Assembly: GCA_902774035.1 (NCBI GenBank) | Contig: CACYHA010000003.1 | Location: forward strand, 1-64,000 | Source: Oscillospiraceae bacterium | GTDB taxonomy: Bacteria > Bacillota > Clostridia > Oscillospirales > Acutalibacteraceae | DNA: 64,000 nucleotides | Direction: 5' to 3' | In this document: positions 7,926 to 16,548 of the stretch, piece after piece | Layout: every line of letters starts with the position of its first letter | Position numbering within the stretch: the stretch's first letter is position 1 | Position numbers and translations under genes: made by a program | The notes under the pieces: model-generated | What the model was told of the DNA's origin: nothing | What the model saw: the letters and a program-made list of their open reading frames with translations, nothing else | Database searches by the model: none

Positions 7926-9187
7926 GAGGTGTCTCCTGTTTCTTCAAAAATGGACCGGTAAAAGGCTTCGTCGTTGACGGCGCCGACAGCGGTGAATGCC
8001 GCGAGGCGGATCTGCAGATATTGTTTTGCCGCCCGCTGAACGTCCGGGAGTGCCACAGCCCGGATCGCAGCGATGATCTCCTCGTCTTCGACGCAGTTGC
8101 CGAACATCAGCAAATCGTGTCCGAAGGAGGAAAGCTTGGAGTGCGGCTGTTCCCGGTGCATGATCAGCGAAGCGCTCAGCTTTTCTTTCGCCGCCGAAAG
8201 CGCTTCTTCATCGATCGTTTCGGGCAGTTCGCGCAAAATGCGCAGCGTTTCCTGCAGCGCCTGCTTCTGCGATTCCGGCGTCAGCGACATGGAAACGGCA
8301 ATATATCCCCCGGCAAGGAAACGTCCCAGCCAGGCGTCCACGCTGTAGACGAGACCGAGCTCTTCGCGCAGTCTTTGGTTGAGCTGAGATGAGGTCCCGG
8401 TACCCAGCAGGAACATCAGCACCTGCAGAACATACAGGTCGTCGTGCCGCAGCGGCACACCGGGAAAACACAGCATCAGGTGGGTTTGTTCAAAGGGACG
8501 GGAAAGCAGGGTGAGCTGCTTTTGAAACGGGGGAACGCACGGCGCAAGCGGTTGCCCGCCCGGAGCAAGGGCGCCGAACGATGCTTCGATCAGCTTGCGG
8601 AGCTGCGCCTCGTCAAATTTTCCGCCGACGCCGACAACCATGCGCTCCGGCGTGTAAAATGCGCTTCGGTGCGCTTCAAACGCAGAGCGCGAAAGCTCCT
8701 TCACGCTTTTCTTTGTGCCGAGGATCTGCAGCGAGAGGGGAGAGGGCGAAAAAACCGCGCTTTCGTTGGCCTCGAAGCAAACGTCCGCCGGATCGTCCTC
8801 GCACATGGCGATCTCTTCCAGGATCACGCCGCGCTCGGTGTCGATGTCGCTTTCGTCGAGCTTCGGGTGCAGCACCATGTCGAAGAGAATGTCTGCGGCG
8901 TCGCAGATGCGGTGCGAGAGGGCACGCACATAAAAGAAGGTGTATTCTTTTGTGGTGTAGGCGTTGACGGACGCGCCGATGCTGTCCATCTCCCGCGCGA
9001 TCTCAAAGGCAGAGCGACGCGCCGTGCCTTTGAATACGATATGCTCGATAAAATGTGAGATGCCGTTTGTGCGTTCCGTTTCGTTGACGCTTCCGGAAGC
9101 GACCCACACGCCCACCGTTGCGGAGTGCAGATGCTCCTGCGGAACAAACAGCACGCGCAGCCCGTTTTGCAATGTCCATTCCTTCAT
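7913..9187 (-). CDS. M16-family zinc peptidase
   Basis: A 424-residue processing-peptidase-like metalloprotease. The inverted zinc motif HxxEH is visible as HFIEH (about residues 46-50), and the distal Glu ligand is in the VILEEIAMCEDD segment (about residue 126). The second half carries the inactive M16_C domain. There is no signal peptide, so it is cytosolic. Single-gene M16 enzymes of this size occur in Bacillus (YmxG/MlpA type) and Clostridia; the substrate is unknown. The ATG at 9187 follows GGAGC. First gene of an operon with proB, proA and a membrane protein; no functional link to proline synthesis is known to me. Confidence 0.9.
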   Translation of the reverse strand: MKEWTLQNGLRVLFVPQEHLHSATVGVWVASGSVNETERTNGISHFIEHIVFKGTARRSAFEIAREMDSIGASVNAYTTKEYTFFYVRALSHRICDAADILFDMVLHPKLDESDIDTERGVILEEIAMCEDDPADVCFEANESAVFSPSPLSLQILGTKKSVKELSRSAFEAHRSAFYTPERMVVGVGGKFDEAQLRKLIEASFGALAPGGQPLAPCVPPFQKQLTLLSRPFEQTHLMLCFPGVPLRHDDLYVLQVLMFLLGTGTSSQLNQRLREELGLVYSVDAWLGRFLAGGYIAVSMSLTPESQKQALQETLRILRELPETIDEEALSAAKEKLSASLIMHREQPHSKLSSFGHDLLMFGNCVEDEEIIAAIRAVALPDVQRAAKQYLQIRLAAFTAVGAVNDEAFYRSIFEETGDTSCRN

Positions 9188-9219
9188 GCGTGTTGCTCCA
9201 AAAATCGGATTCTTTTTCT

Positions 9220-9247
9220 ATTATAACCATTGCGGCAAAAATTACAA
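9220..9247 (-). promoter_or_regulatory. Promoter of the M16-proB-proA operon
   Basis: On the minus strand, -35 TTGTAA (9242-9247) overlaps the stop codon of the upstream dehydrogenase gene; a 16-base spacer and -10 TATAAT (9220-9225) follow. Confidence 0.6.
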
Positions 9248-10357
9248 GCAGAATTTTGCGATCAGCATCCGCTCTGCATCTTCTTTTGTGAATCCGCCCG
9301 GGCTGAATTTGAAATTGTTCGGCACAGTGTCGTTCCAGCGTGCACAGTGGGCGGCGATCTCCTGCTTCGTCATGCGGATATCCCCAAGATCGGTCAACGC
9401 ACGCACCGTTGCCGAAAAGCTGTCCATGTCGGCACCCATGCTCGCAAGCAGCTTTGCACAGCGTTCCGGCGTGAACTCTGCCGCCCGCGCAAAGAATTCC
9501 GGCAGAAACGCCGCGCAGGCAAAGCCGTGGGGCGTGCCGAAGTTCTCCGTGAGCACATAGCCCATCGGGTGCGGAAACGCCGTGCCGCAATAGGCGAGGG
9601 TGATGCCGGCGTAAAGCGAGCCGTAATAGAGTTGTTCGCGCAAAGCGGCGTCGGGCAGCGCACGGGTGCGTTCGAGTTTTATAAGTCCCTCCCAGATCAG
9701 GGCAACGGCTTTTTCGGCAAACAGCGACGGAATGTCGCCGCATTTCGGCGAACAGTAGCCCTCGCTTGCGTGCGAAAGTGCGTCGAGCGCCGTGGAAACC
9801 GTGACGGAGAAGGGCATGGAGAAGGTGTAGCGCGGATCGGCAAGCGTCAGCACCGGATAAAGATCGTCGCCGGAGATGCTTTTTTTGCGGCCGGTCTCGT
9901 CGTTCGTAAGGACGGAGACCTTCCCGACCTCGCTGCCGGTGCCTGCCGTCGTTCCGATCAGAAGGAAGGGGAGCACGGCCTTGCGCGGCTTTGAATAGAT
10001 GTCCGTCGGCGCAAAATCCGGGTTCGCGGCGAAAACGGCGGCTGCCTTTGCGGCGTCGAGGGCGGAACCGCCGCCGATGCCGACGAGAAAGTCCGCGCAA
10101 TGCGCGCGCGCGATCGCGCCTGCTGCGTGACAGGCGGACAGCAGGGGATTCGGCCCGATTTGATCAAACACGCGGTAGGCGATCCGTTCTTTCTCGAGCG
10201 CGGCGGTCACATCCGCAAGCGCACCGGAAAGCACGGCGCTTTTTCCGCCGGTGACGATCAAACAGCGTTTGCCGAGCGACGCGAACAGCGCGGTGTTTTT
10301 TGCAACAACGCCGCTGCCGCTGAGCACTTTTGCCGGAATGGAGAGATTGAAATCCAT
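9242..10357 (-). CDS. Iron-containing alcohol dehydrogenase
   Basis: A 371-residue group III (Fe-dependent) alcohol dehydrogenase, which oxidises or reduces an alcohol/aldehyde pair with NAD(P). The nucleotide loop is VGIGGGSALDAAKA (about residues 91-104). Metal-binding Asp and His residues lie in STALDALSHASEG, FPHPMGY and GTPHGFA. Fermentative Clostridia carry many paralogues for butanol, ethanol or propanediol formation; the substrate cannot be assigned. The ATG follows AGGGAGG. It is transcribed divergently from the YjdF-like gene and has its own promoter with an overlapping palindrome. Confidence 0.9.
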   Translation of the reverse strand: MDFNLSIPAKVLSGSGVVAKNTALFASLGKRCLIVTGGKSAVLSGALADVTAALEKERIAYRVFDQIGPNPLLSACHAAGAIARAHCADFLVGIGGGSALDAAKAAAVFAANPDFAPTDIYSKPRKAVLPFLLIGTTAGTGSEVGKVSVLTNDETGRKKSISGDDLYPVLTLADPRYTFSMPFSVTVSTALDALSHASEGYCSPKCGDIPSLFAEKAVALIWEGLIKLERTRALPDAALREQLYYGSLYAGITLAYCGTAFPHPMGYVLTENFGTPHGFACAAFLPEFFARAAEFTPERCAKLLASMGADMDSFSATVRALTDLGDIRMTKQEIAAHCARWNDTVPNNFKFSPGGFTKEDAERMLIAKFCL

Positions 10358-10386
10358 AATAAGCCTCCCTGGATCAAACTGTGTTC

Positions 10387-10415
10387 ATTTTAGCACAATC
10401 TTCCGCGCGGAACAA
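10387..10415 (-). promoter_or_regulatory. Promoter and palindromic operator of the alcohol dehydrogenase
   Basis: Minus strand: -35 TTGTTC (10410-10415), 17-base spacer, -10 TAAAAT (10387-10392). A perfect 12-base palindrome, TTCCGCGCGGAA, at 10401-10412 lies across the spacer and -35, where a repressor would act. It does not match the Rex consensus that I know. Confidence 0.55.
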
Positions 10416-10502
10416 GTTTTTTTCGCGCTTTGTGTTGAAAAAAGCCGAAAAAACACCGGCCCACACAAAAATGTTACAGAAATGACACCAATATATTCGT
10501 TT

Positions 10503-10531
10503 TTGGAAATTTAGTTGCTGCGTTCTATGAT
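10503..10531 (+). promoter_or_regulatory. Promoter of the YjdF-like/GPH transporter genes
   Basis: -35 TTGGAA (10503-10508), 17-base spacer, -10 TATGAT (10526-10531). The predicted leader is about 22 bases and contains AAAGGA before the ATG at 10560. Confidence 0.65.
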
Positions 10532-10559
10532 ACAATACCCGCAAAGGATGTGTGAAGCT

Positions 10560-11351
10560 ATGAAAGAAAGATACCAAAACATGCTGAAGGATGTTTCCAA
10601 AATCGAGCTCATCTATTGGTGGGTTTTGCGTCTGCTGATGATCTACGCTTTTATCGACACGGCGTTTCTCTCCGGCAGCAGCTACACCGCGAGCAACCCT
10701 CCCGTGCAGATCTTTGCGAACCTTGTCGGCATGTTTGCCTATGAGATCATTCAGCTCTTTTTCCCGAAAAACAGCCGCCTGCGGCTGCTCTCCCACTCGT
10801 TCCAGAACATCTCCGCTCTGGGCTTTTTCCTCGGCTCCTTCGGCGGCGCCTATCTGAATCTGTATTATACACTGCCTGCCTATGATAAGATCCTGCACGC
10901 CTACGGCACGGCGGAAGCAGTCTATATCGGCTATGAATATATCTGCGCCACCCAGCTCAAGCTGAAAAAAACCTGTCCGTATCAGATCGCGAACATCGGC
11001 GCACTTGGCTTCGGCTTTGTGCTTGCGAGCGCCTGGGAGCTGTTTGAGTTCATCTACGACCAGTTCTTCGGCGGCGACGCGCAGCACTGGAATTATCAGG
11101 CGGCGCTGGACGCTGCCGGCGGCGACCCGGCAAAGATCTTCCAGTTGATCCCGATGAACGACATCAGCCGTTTTGCGCTGATGGATACCATGGGCGATAT
11201 TGTGCTGAACTTTATCGGCGGCTTTTTGATGTTCGCGTTCCTGTGCTTCTTCCCGTACCGCCACCACGGTGAAAATGACATCAACCGCAAGATCGAAGCG
11301 ATGAACGCATCTCAGGTTGCTCCGGAAAAAGAAACGGTTACTGTTGTGTAA
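10560..11351 (+). CDS. YjdF/DUF2238-like integral membrane protein
   Basis: A 263-residue polytopic membrane protein with roughly six helices. Features typical of the YjdF (DUF2238) group are the YDKILHAYGTA segment, a helix ending SAWELFEF, and DTMGDIVLNFIGG near the C-terminus. The acidic and His residues in these helices are conserved in the family, but no activity is established. The ATG at 10560 is chosen because an in-frame TTG at 10515 lies inside the promoter. The following symporter gene starts 31 bases downstream, so they are probably co-transcribed. Confidence 0.7.
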   Translation: MKERYQNMLKDVSKIELIYWWVLRLLMIYAFIDTAFLSGSSYTASNPPVQIFANLVGMFAYEIIQLFFPKNSRLRLLSHSFQNISALGFFLGSFGGAYLNLYYTLPAYDKILHAYGTAEAVYIGYEYICATQLKLKKTCPYQIANIGALGFGFVLASAWELFEFIYDQFFGGDAQHWNYQAALDAAGGDPAKIFQLIPMNDISRFALMDTMGDIVLNFIGGFLMFAFLCFFPYRHHGENDINRKIEAMNASQVAPEKETVTVV

Positions 11352-11382
11352 AAAGAAAGGAAACAGGAAGAGGGGTATTGTT

Positions 11383-12969
11383 ATGAAAAAACAGGCAGAC
11401 GCCGCGGCGAAAGTGTCGCGGAACACCTACACGAAGGGAGAGCTGTTCGGCTTCCTTGTCGGCATGTTCGGCCAGAACCTGATCTATCAGGTCATTGCCG
11501 CCGGTCTCGTCAGCGTTTATCTCGGCACCGTGCTTTATATCCCGGCGGGGATCGTCAGCGCGATCATTTTTGCGGCGCGCATCTGGGACGCTGTGAACGA
11601 TCCCATGATGGGCACCATCGTTGACAGAACGCACACCAAATGGGGCAAATGCAGACCTTATCTGATCTTCTTCCCGGTGATCATCGGCGTTTTAACCATT
11701 CTCTGCTTTGTCAACGGCATCTATACGGACCCGAAGGCAAGCAAGGCGCTCATCGTCGTCTGGGCGGCTGCGTCCTACATCATCTGGGGTATGCTCTTTA
11801 CCGTCTGCGATATTCCGCTTTGGGGCATCACCTCCCTGATGACGGACGATCAGAACGACAGAGCAAAGATCATCGGCCTTGCGAGAACGGCTGCGGGCAT
11901 CGGCGGCATCGGCACCGTCATTGCCTTTGTGCCTGATTTCCTGAAGGGTATGTTCGAGGGCAAGTACAATGCCCTCGTGGACGGCGTCAACTATACGCAG
12001 CAGATGGCCAACAACGACACCAAAAAGGCCGCCTGGATCGCCACGGTGATTGCCGTGACTGTTGTGGCAACGGTTCTTTTTGAGGTTGCCGGTCTGGTCA
12101 CAAGAGAGCGAGTTCCCGGCGACGCGAAGGACAAGAGAAGCATCGTCGACAACTTCAAAATCATGTGGAATTGCCGTCCTTTCCGTCAGATCCTCATTTC
12201 CGGCGTGCTCAGAAGCCCGCTCCAGCTTCTCATGATCCTTGCCATGCCGCTCATGCTCTATTATTACACCGACAACTCCTTTGACAATGTCGGCAATCTG
12301 GACGGCGGGCAGCGCGTCATCAAAATCGCGCTCATCGGCGTCGCGATGTTTGTCCCGCAATTCATCGCCATGGCGCTTACCCCCGCTTTTGTAAAAAAGT
12401 TTGAAAACAAAAAGATCTATAACTTCTATTCTGTCGCCGGCGCTGTGCCGTATGCGCTCATCATCGTGGCATATTTTGCATTCAAGGGCAATATGCTCTC
12501 TTGGGCGGGCGTAATTGTAACGGCGCTTTGCATCGGTCTTGCAAGCGCGTCAATGGGCGGCATCAACGTCATGCAGTCGATCATGATCGCCGACTGCGTG
12601 GACTACGAGGAATACCACAACGGCTACCGTCCCGACGGCGTGTTCTTCTCCGGCCAGTCCTTCCTGACAAAGCTGTCCGGCGGGATCGCCGCGCTCATTC
12701 AGGGCGTCGTTTACGCGGTTGTCAAGTTTTCCGGCGAAAACCTCGACAACATCAACTTCAGACTCACGCAGGGCGAGCACTTCTTTGAACTTGACGGAGG
12801 CAAATACGCCCTTGCCATGTTCTTCCTGATCTCTGTCCCGGTGGCAGCCGGTATGCTGCTTTCCGCCGTTCCGATGAGAAAATATGCCATGTCGGACGCG
12901 CAGCATGAGGAAATGCTCAACGCGCTGATCGAAAAACGCAGCAACATGGAACAGACCGCAGAGAACTAA
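11383..12969 (+). CDS. GPH-family sugar:cation symporter (MFS)
   Basis: A 528-residue twelve-helix transporter of the glycoside-pentoside-hexuronide:cation symporter family (MelB/XynB/LacS type). The mark of the family is the N-terminal IWDAVNDPMMGTIVDRTHTK motif (cation site in helix 2), and later YHNGYRPDGVFFSGQSF. It would import a glycoside or oligosaccharide with Na+ or H+; the substrate is not predictable. The ATG at 11383 follows GGAAGAGGGG. A clear terminator follows at 12981. Confidence 0.9.
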   Translation: MKKQADAAAKVSRNTYTKGELFGFLVGMFGQNLIYQVIAAGLVSVYLGTVLYIPAGIVSAIIFAARIWDAVNDPMMGTIVDRTHTKWGKCRPYLIFFPVIIGVLTILCFVNGIYTDPKASKALIVVWAAASYIIWGMLFTVCDIPLWGITSLMTDDQNDRAKIIGLARTAAGIGGIGTVIAFVPDFLKGMFEGKYNALVDGVNYTQQMANNDTKKAAWIATVIAVTVVATVLFEVAGLVTRERVPGDAKDKRSIVDNFKIMWNCRPFRQILISGVLRSPLQLLMILAMPLMLYYYTDNSFDNVGNLDGGQRVIKIALIGVAMFVPQFIAMALTPAFVKKFENKKIYNFYSVAGAVPYALIIVAYFAFKGNMLSWAGVIVTALCIGLASASMGGINVMQSIMIADCVDYEEYHNGYRPDGVFFSGQSFLTKLSGGIAALIQGVVYAVVKFSGENLDNINFRLTQGEHFFELDGGKYALAMFFLISVPVAAGMLLSAVPMRKYAMSDAQHEEMLNALIEKRSNMEQTAEN

Positions 12970-12980
12970 ACAGATATGCA

Positions 12981-13019
12981 GAGTGACAAAGCCGCGTTAT
13001 GTGCCTTGTCGCTCTTTTT
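12981..13019 (+). terminator. Intrinsic terminator after the symporter
   Basis: GAGTGACAA pairs with TTGTCGCTC (one G-T wobble) around a 16-base loop, followed by five T. Confidence 0.7.
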
Positions 13020-13051
13020 ACTTTACATTTTCAAACGAAAGGAGCATTTTC

Positions 13052-14578
13052 ATGCGCAACATTTTTCTGAAGATTCTGACCTTTGTTTCCGCTTTTATCA
13101 TGCTGTTCACCAGCCCCGGCGGTGCGATCCGGCAGCCGCTGGCGGCAAAGCGCTGTCCGCGGTTTTACGGCGCGGCGGCAACGGCGAAGCCATTGGCAAA
13201 CACGCAGGTGCCGCAGCACCCCTTCCTTGCGCCTGAGGGCACAAACGGTATGCACGGCAACTCCTACAATACGGGTACCTATGATTACAGCGGGCCGCTC
13301 GGCAAAGACCCGCAGGTCACCAGCCGTTCCATGAACGTGTTCGGCGGTCTGGTCGCAACGCTGATGTTCGATTCCAAAGGCCGGATCATGTGCATCTCCG
13401 GCAACGTGGTCGGCTTCCGCCTCCTGCTGCTCGACGCCGAAACGCTGGAGATCCTTGCCGAAACACGTCTGCCCCAGCGGCAGTCCACCCGGGAGTTCTT
13501 TAAAACCCTCGATTTTGACAAGATCTCCAACGACACCTCCGGCGGCGCCTATTGCCATCTGCTCAAAGGCGACCGGCCGATCATCGGCAATTCCGACAAC
13601 GTGATCCAGATCTTCTATGTGGACGAGAGCGGGAAAAAGCCGGTCTGGAAGGTCGAAAAGGAATATGACGTTGCGCCTTATCTGGAGGACGGCGCCTTCA
13701 TCACCGACGCCATCCCGGATTTTGAGGGCAACATCTGGTTCGTGACACGTCCGGGCGACGTCGGCTTTGTGGACGCGAAAACGGGCGAGGCCAAGCTGAT
13801 GCGTCTGGAAGGCGAAGAGATCCAGAACACGCTTGCCATCTGTGCGGACGGCGTCTATATTGTCTCCGACCACGCGATGTACCGCTTCGAGATCCAAAAC
13901 GGAGTACCGGCCTACACCTGGCGCACGGAATATGACCGCGGCAGCACAACCAAACCCGGCGCGATCAATCAGGGCAGCGGCACCACGCCGTCGTTGCTGG
14001 ACGTTCCCTGCGGCAAAGGTCGCGTGCGCAAGCTCTGCGCCATCACCGACAACGCCGACGAACGCGTGAACCTCGTGGTCTATGACCGCGAAACAGGGGA
14101 GGCCATCGTGACGGAGCCGCTGTTTGCCAAAGGACGCTCTGTCAGCGAAAACTCTCTGATCGCCCACGGCCGTTCCTTCATCATCGAAAACAACTATTCC
14201 GAATCCGGCGCCGGTTTTCTTGAGCGCAACCCGACCAGCGAACCGGGCGTGACCCGCATCGACATGAACAAGGACTGCACCGGCTGCAAGGTCGTCTGGG
14301 AAAGCCGGGAGGCCTCCGCAACCGTGGTGCCGAAGCTTTCGGCGGGCAACGGACTTGTGTATCTCTATACCCGTGTGCAGAACAGCGACATTCCGAAAAA
14401 TGCCGTGGCTTGGTATTTCACCGCCGTGGACTTCAAAACCGGAAAGACGGTATATAAGGTCTTCACCGGCTGCGGCCGCAACTGGAACAACAGCTACGGA
14501 CCGATCACCGTCGGCCCGAACGGCAGCGCGTATGTCGGCGTGTTCAACGGCCTGATCCGCATTGCGGATGCATCATAA
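13052..14578 (+). CDS. Exported protein, probable beta-propeller, unknown function
   Basis: A 508-residue exported protein. A signal sequence (MRNIFLKILTFVSAFIMLF) is followed by a region with repeated strand-rich segments such as VATLMFDSKGRIMCI, PDFEGNIWFVTRPGD, LAICADGVYIVSD and ITVGPNGSAYVGVFNG, which look like blades of a beta-propeller of the PQQ/Kelch kind. I see no catalytic motif and no anchor. The ATG at 13052 follows AAAGGAG. It lies after the symporter terminator; I found no clear promoter of its own, so it may depend on readthrough. A sugar-linked role is suggested only by its neighbour. Confidence 0.7.
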   Translation: MRNIFLKILTFVSAFIMLFTSPGGAIRQPLAAKRCPRFYGAAATAKPLANTQVPQHPFLAPEGTNGMHGNSYNTGTYDYSGPLGKDPQVTSRSMNVFGGLVATLMFDSKGRIMCISGNVVGFRLLLLDAETLEILAETRLPQRQSTREFFKTLDFDKISNDTSGGAYCHLLKGDRPIIGNSDNVIQIFYVDESGKKPVWKVEKEYDVAPYLEDGAFITDAIPDFEGNIWFVTRPGDVGFVDAKTGEAKLMRLEGEEIQNTLAICADGVYIVSDHAMYRFEIQNGVPAYTWRTEYDRGSTTKPGAINQGSGTTPSLLDVPCGKGRVRKLCAITDNADERVNLVVYDRETGEAIVTEPLFAKGRSVSENSLIAHGRSFIIENNYSESGAGFLERNPTSEPGVTRIDMNKDCTGCKVVWESREASATVVPKLSAGNGLVYLYTRVQNSDIPKNAVAWYFTAVDFKTGKTVYKVFTGCGRNWNNSYGPITVGPNGSAYVGVFNGLIRIADAS

Positions 14579-14670
14579 TCATTTGTGAAGCAGTTGTCTG
14601 CCGAAAAGCAAACGAAGAAAGTGAAGAATAACAGGAGTTTACGGTCACTTTCCCTAAAATCATCTCTGCA

Positions 14671-14728
14671 AACACGGGACATTTCATCCGTCTTGCCTAT
14701 TGTATTTGCGCCTCTCCCGTGTTAAAAT
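14671..14728 (+). promoter_or_regulatory. Promoter with flanking inverted repeat
   Basis: -35 TTGTAT (14700-14705), 17-base spacer, -10 TAAAAT (14723-14728). A 9-base inverted repeat, AACACGGGA (14671-14679) and TCCCGTGTT (14715-14723), brackets the -35 and touches the -10, suggesting an operator pair. Confidence 0.5.
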
Positions 14729-14760
14729 AACACAACAACCGAAGAAAGGAGGACAGCATC

Positions 14761-14991
14761 GTGAAGAAGATCATCTGCAAAAGAGAGTATGATACGGAAG
14801 CGTCCACGCTGATTGAAAAGCGCACCTTTGGTGAATTCGGCGATCCTGCCGGATATGAGGAATCGCTTTATCAGACCCCGAAGGGTTATTATTTCCTTTA
14901 TGTCAACGGCGGCGAGGCTTCTCCCTATCAGAAGGAAGACATCAAATCGATCTCCGCTGCAAAAGCCGAGGCTTGGCAGAGCAATAAATAA
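14761..14991 (+). CDS. Small conserved-looking protein, unknown function
   Basis: 76 residues, no signal peptide and no transmembrane helix: a soluble, charged protein starting MKKIICKREYDTEAST and containing GYYFLYVNGGEAS. The GTG start is supported by AGGAGG 8 bases upstream (14747-14752). It has its own promoter and is followed by a strong terminator, so it is a single-gene transcript. The sequence looks like a one-domain beta-rich protein of the kind widespread in Clostridia, but I cannot name a family. Confidence 0.75.
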   Translation: MKKIICKREYDTEASTLIEKRTFGEFGDPAGYEESLYQTPKGYYFLYVNGGEASPYQKEDIKSISAAKAEAWQSNK

Positions 14992-15019
14992 GGAGAATCC
15001 GCTCAGATTGTTTTCTCAT

Positions 15020-15059
15020 CCACCGAAGTGCGTTTCAAGGCGCTTCGGTGGTTTTTTTT
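15020..15059 (+). terminator. Intrinsic terminator
   Basis: CCACCGAAG and CTTCGGTGG form the stem with further pairing towards the loop; eight T follow. It closes the 76-residue gene and separates it from the next operon. Confidence 0.9.
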
Positions 15060-15091
15060 GCGTTTGCTTTTGGAATATCACGCCGCAACGG

Positions 15092-15120
15092 TTGACTTCC
15101 TGCCTGTTGAATGCTATAAT
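15092..15120 (+). promoter_or_regulatory. Main promoter of the sugar/radical-SAM operon
   Basis: Near-perfect SigA promoter: TTGACT (15092-15097), 17-base spacer, TATAAT (15115-15120). It appears to drive all genes from 15154 to 25911, as no other promoter or terminator is evident between them. Confidence 0.85.
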
Positions 15121-15153
15121 AATATGAATAATTCTAAGGTAAGTTGGTGAAGT

Positions 15154-16548
15154 ATGAACTTCTATATCGGAATCGATCTCGGAACTTCGGCGGTCAAGCT
15201 GCTGTTGACGGATGAAGCGGGGAAGATCCTGCGCACGGTTTCCGAAGCGTATCCACTCTCTTCGCCTCGTCCGGGCTGGAGCGAGCAGGCGCCGGAGGAC
15301 TGGTGGAAAGGCGTCTCAAACGGCATCGAATCGCTGTTGGAGGGCTATGACCGCGCCGCGGTCGCCGGGATCGGCGTGGGCGGCCAGATGCACGGCCTTG
15401 TCATGCTGGACGAAAACGACAGGGTGCTGCGCCCGGCGATCCTATGGAACGATACCCGCACGGGCAAACAGACCGACGATCTGAACCGTAAAACCGGCAA
15501 AGAGGTCTTGCAGAACGCTACCGGCAACATTGCCTTTGCGGGTTTCACGGCGCCGAAGATCCTTTGGGTTCGCGAAAACGAACCGGAGCTGTTCTCCCGC
15601 TGCAAAAAGATCTGCCTGCCGAAGGATTATATCAACTATCGTTTGACCGGCGTCTTCGCAACGGACGTCAGCGACGCTTCCGGCACACTCTATTTCGATG
15701 TGGAGCACCGCTGCTGGTCAAAGGAGATGCTGGATCTTCTCGGTGTGGACGAAGCTGTTTTGCCCCGGGTGTTTGAAAGCGAAGAAGTCATCGGAAGAAC
15801 CGTCTGCTTCGGCTTGAACGCCCCGGTGGTTGCTGGCGCCGGAGACAACGCCGCCGCCGCGATCGGCACCGACACTGTGCGCGAAGGCCAGTGCAACATC
15901 TCGCTCGGAACGAGCGGCACGGTGTTCCTGCCGACCGACACCTATGTAAAAACGGAAAACCCGGCCCTGCACTCCTTTTGCCACGCAAACGGAAAATGGC
16001 ATCTTATGGGCTGCATCCTTTCGGCGGCAAGCTGCAACAAATGGCTCAACGAGACCGTCTTTCAAAGCGGATATGACGTGCCCGCCGCCGATTCTGCCGA
16101 AGGCCTTTTCTTCCTTCCCTATTTTTCCGGCGAGCGCTGCCCGCATAACGACGAAGACATCCGCGGCGCGTTCCTCGGCCTGACCCACAACACGTCGCGT
16201 GAACAGATGCAGCTTGCGGTCTACGAAGGCGTTTCCTTTGCGATCAGGGACTGTATCGCCCTTTGTCCTCAAAGCGTCAAAAGCGCAACCGTCTGCGGCG
16301 GCGGAACAAAGAGCGACGATTGGATGCGGGTGCTTAGCGATGTGCTCGGAATCGAACTGCAGATCATCGACAACGAAGGCCCCGCCTACGGCGGCGCACT
16401 GCTTGCCGCAAAACAGCACTGCAGACCGATCGTAAAAGCGGTCGTTCGTCCGCGCCCGGATGCGGCGGCTGCTTATGACAAAAAATATCAAAAATACAGA
16501 GCGCTTTATCCCATGCTCAAGGACTATTTTAAGGAGGATCTCCAATGA
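15154..16548 (+). CDS. xylB: FGGY-family carbohydrate kinase, xylulokinase-like
   Basis: A 464-residue FGGY kinase, closest in pattern to D-xylulose kinase. The N-terminal phosphate loop is GIDLGTSAVKLLLTD, followed by GVGGQMHGLVMLD and ILWNDTRTGKQ, where the catalytic Asp of the family is expected nearer GAGDNAAAAIG (about residues 229-239). The ATP site GGGTKSDDW lies near residue 384. It would phosphorylate a ketopentose (or similar ketose) made by the next gene's isomerase; xylulose, ribulose and fuculose are all possible. The start has only a weak ribosome site (GGTGA). It overlaps the isomerase gene by ATGA. First gene of the long operon. Confidence 0.85.
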   Translation: MNFYIGIDLGTSAVKLLLTDEAGKILRTVSEAYPLSSPRPGWSEQAPEDWWKGVSNGIESLLEGYDRAAVAGIGVGGQMHGLVMLDENDRVLRPAILWNDTRTGKQTDDLNRKTGKEVLQNATGNIAFAGFTAPKILWVRENEPELFSRCKKICLPKDYINYRLTGVFATDVSDASGTLYFDVEHRCWSKEMLDLLGVDEAVLPRVFESEEVIGRTVCFGLNAPVVAGAGDNAAAAIGTDTVREGQCNISLGTSGTVFLPTDTYVKTENPALHSFCHANGKWHLMGCILSAASCNKWLNETVFQSGYDVPAADSAEGLFFLPYFSGERCPHNDEDIRGAFLGLTHNTSREQMQLAVYEGVSFAIRDCIALCPQSVKSATVCGGGTKSDDWMRVLSDVLGIELQIIDNEGPAYGGALLAAKQHCRPIVKAVVRPRPDAAAAYDKKYQKYRALYPMLKDYFKEDLQ

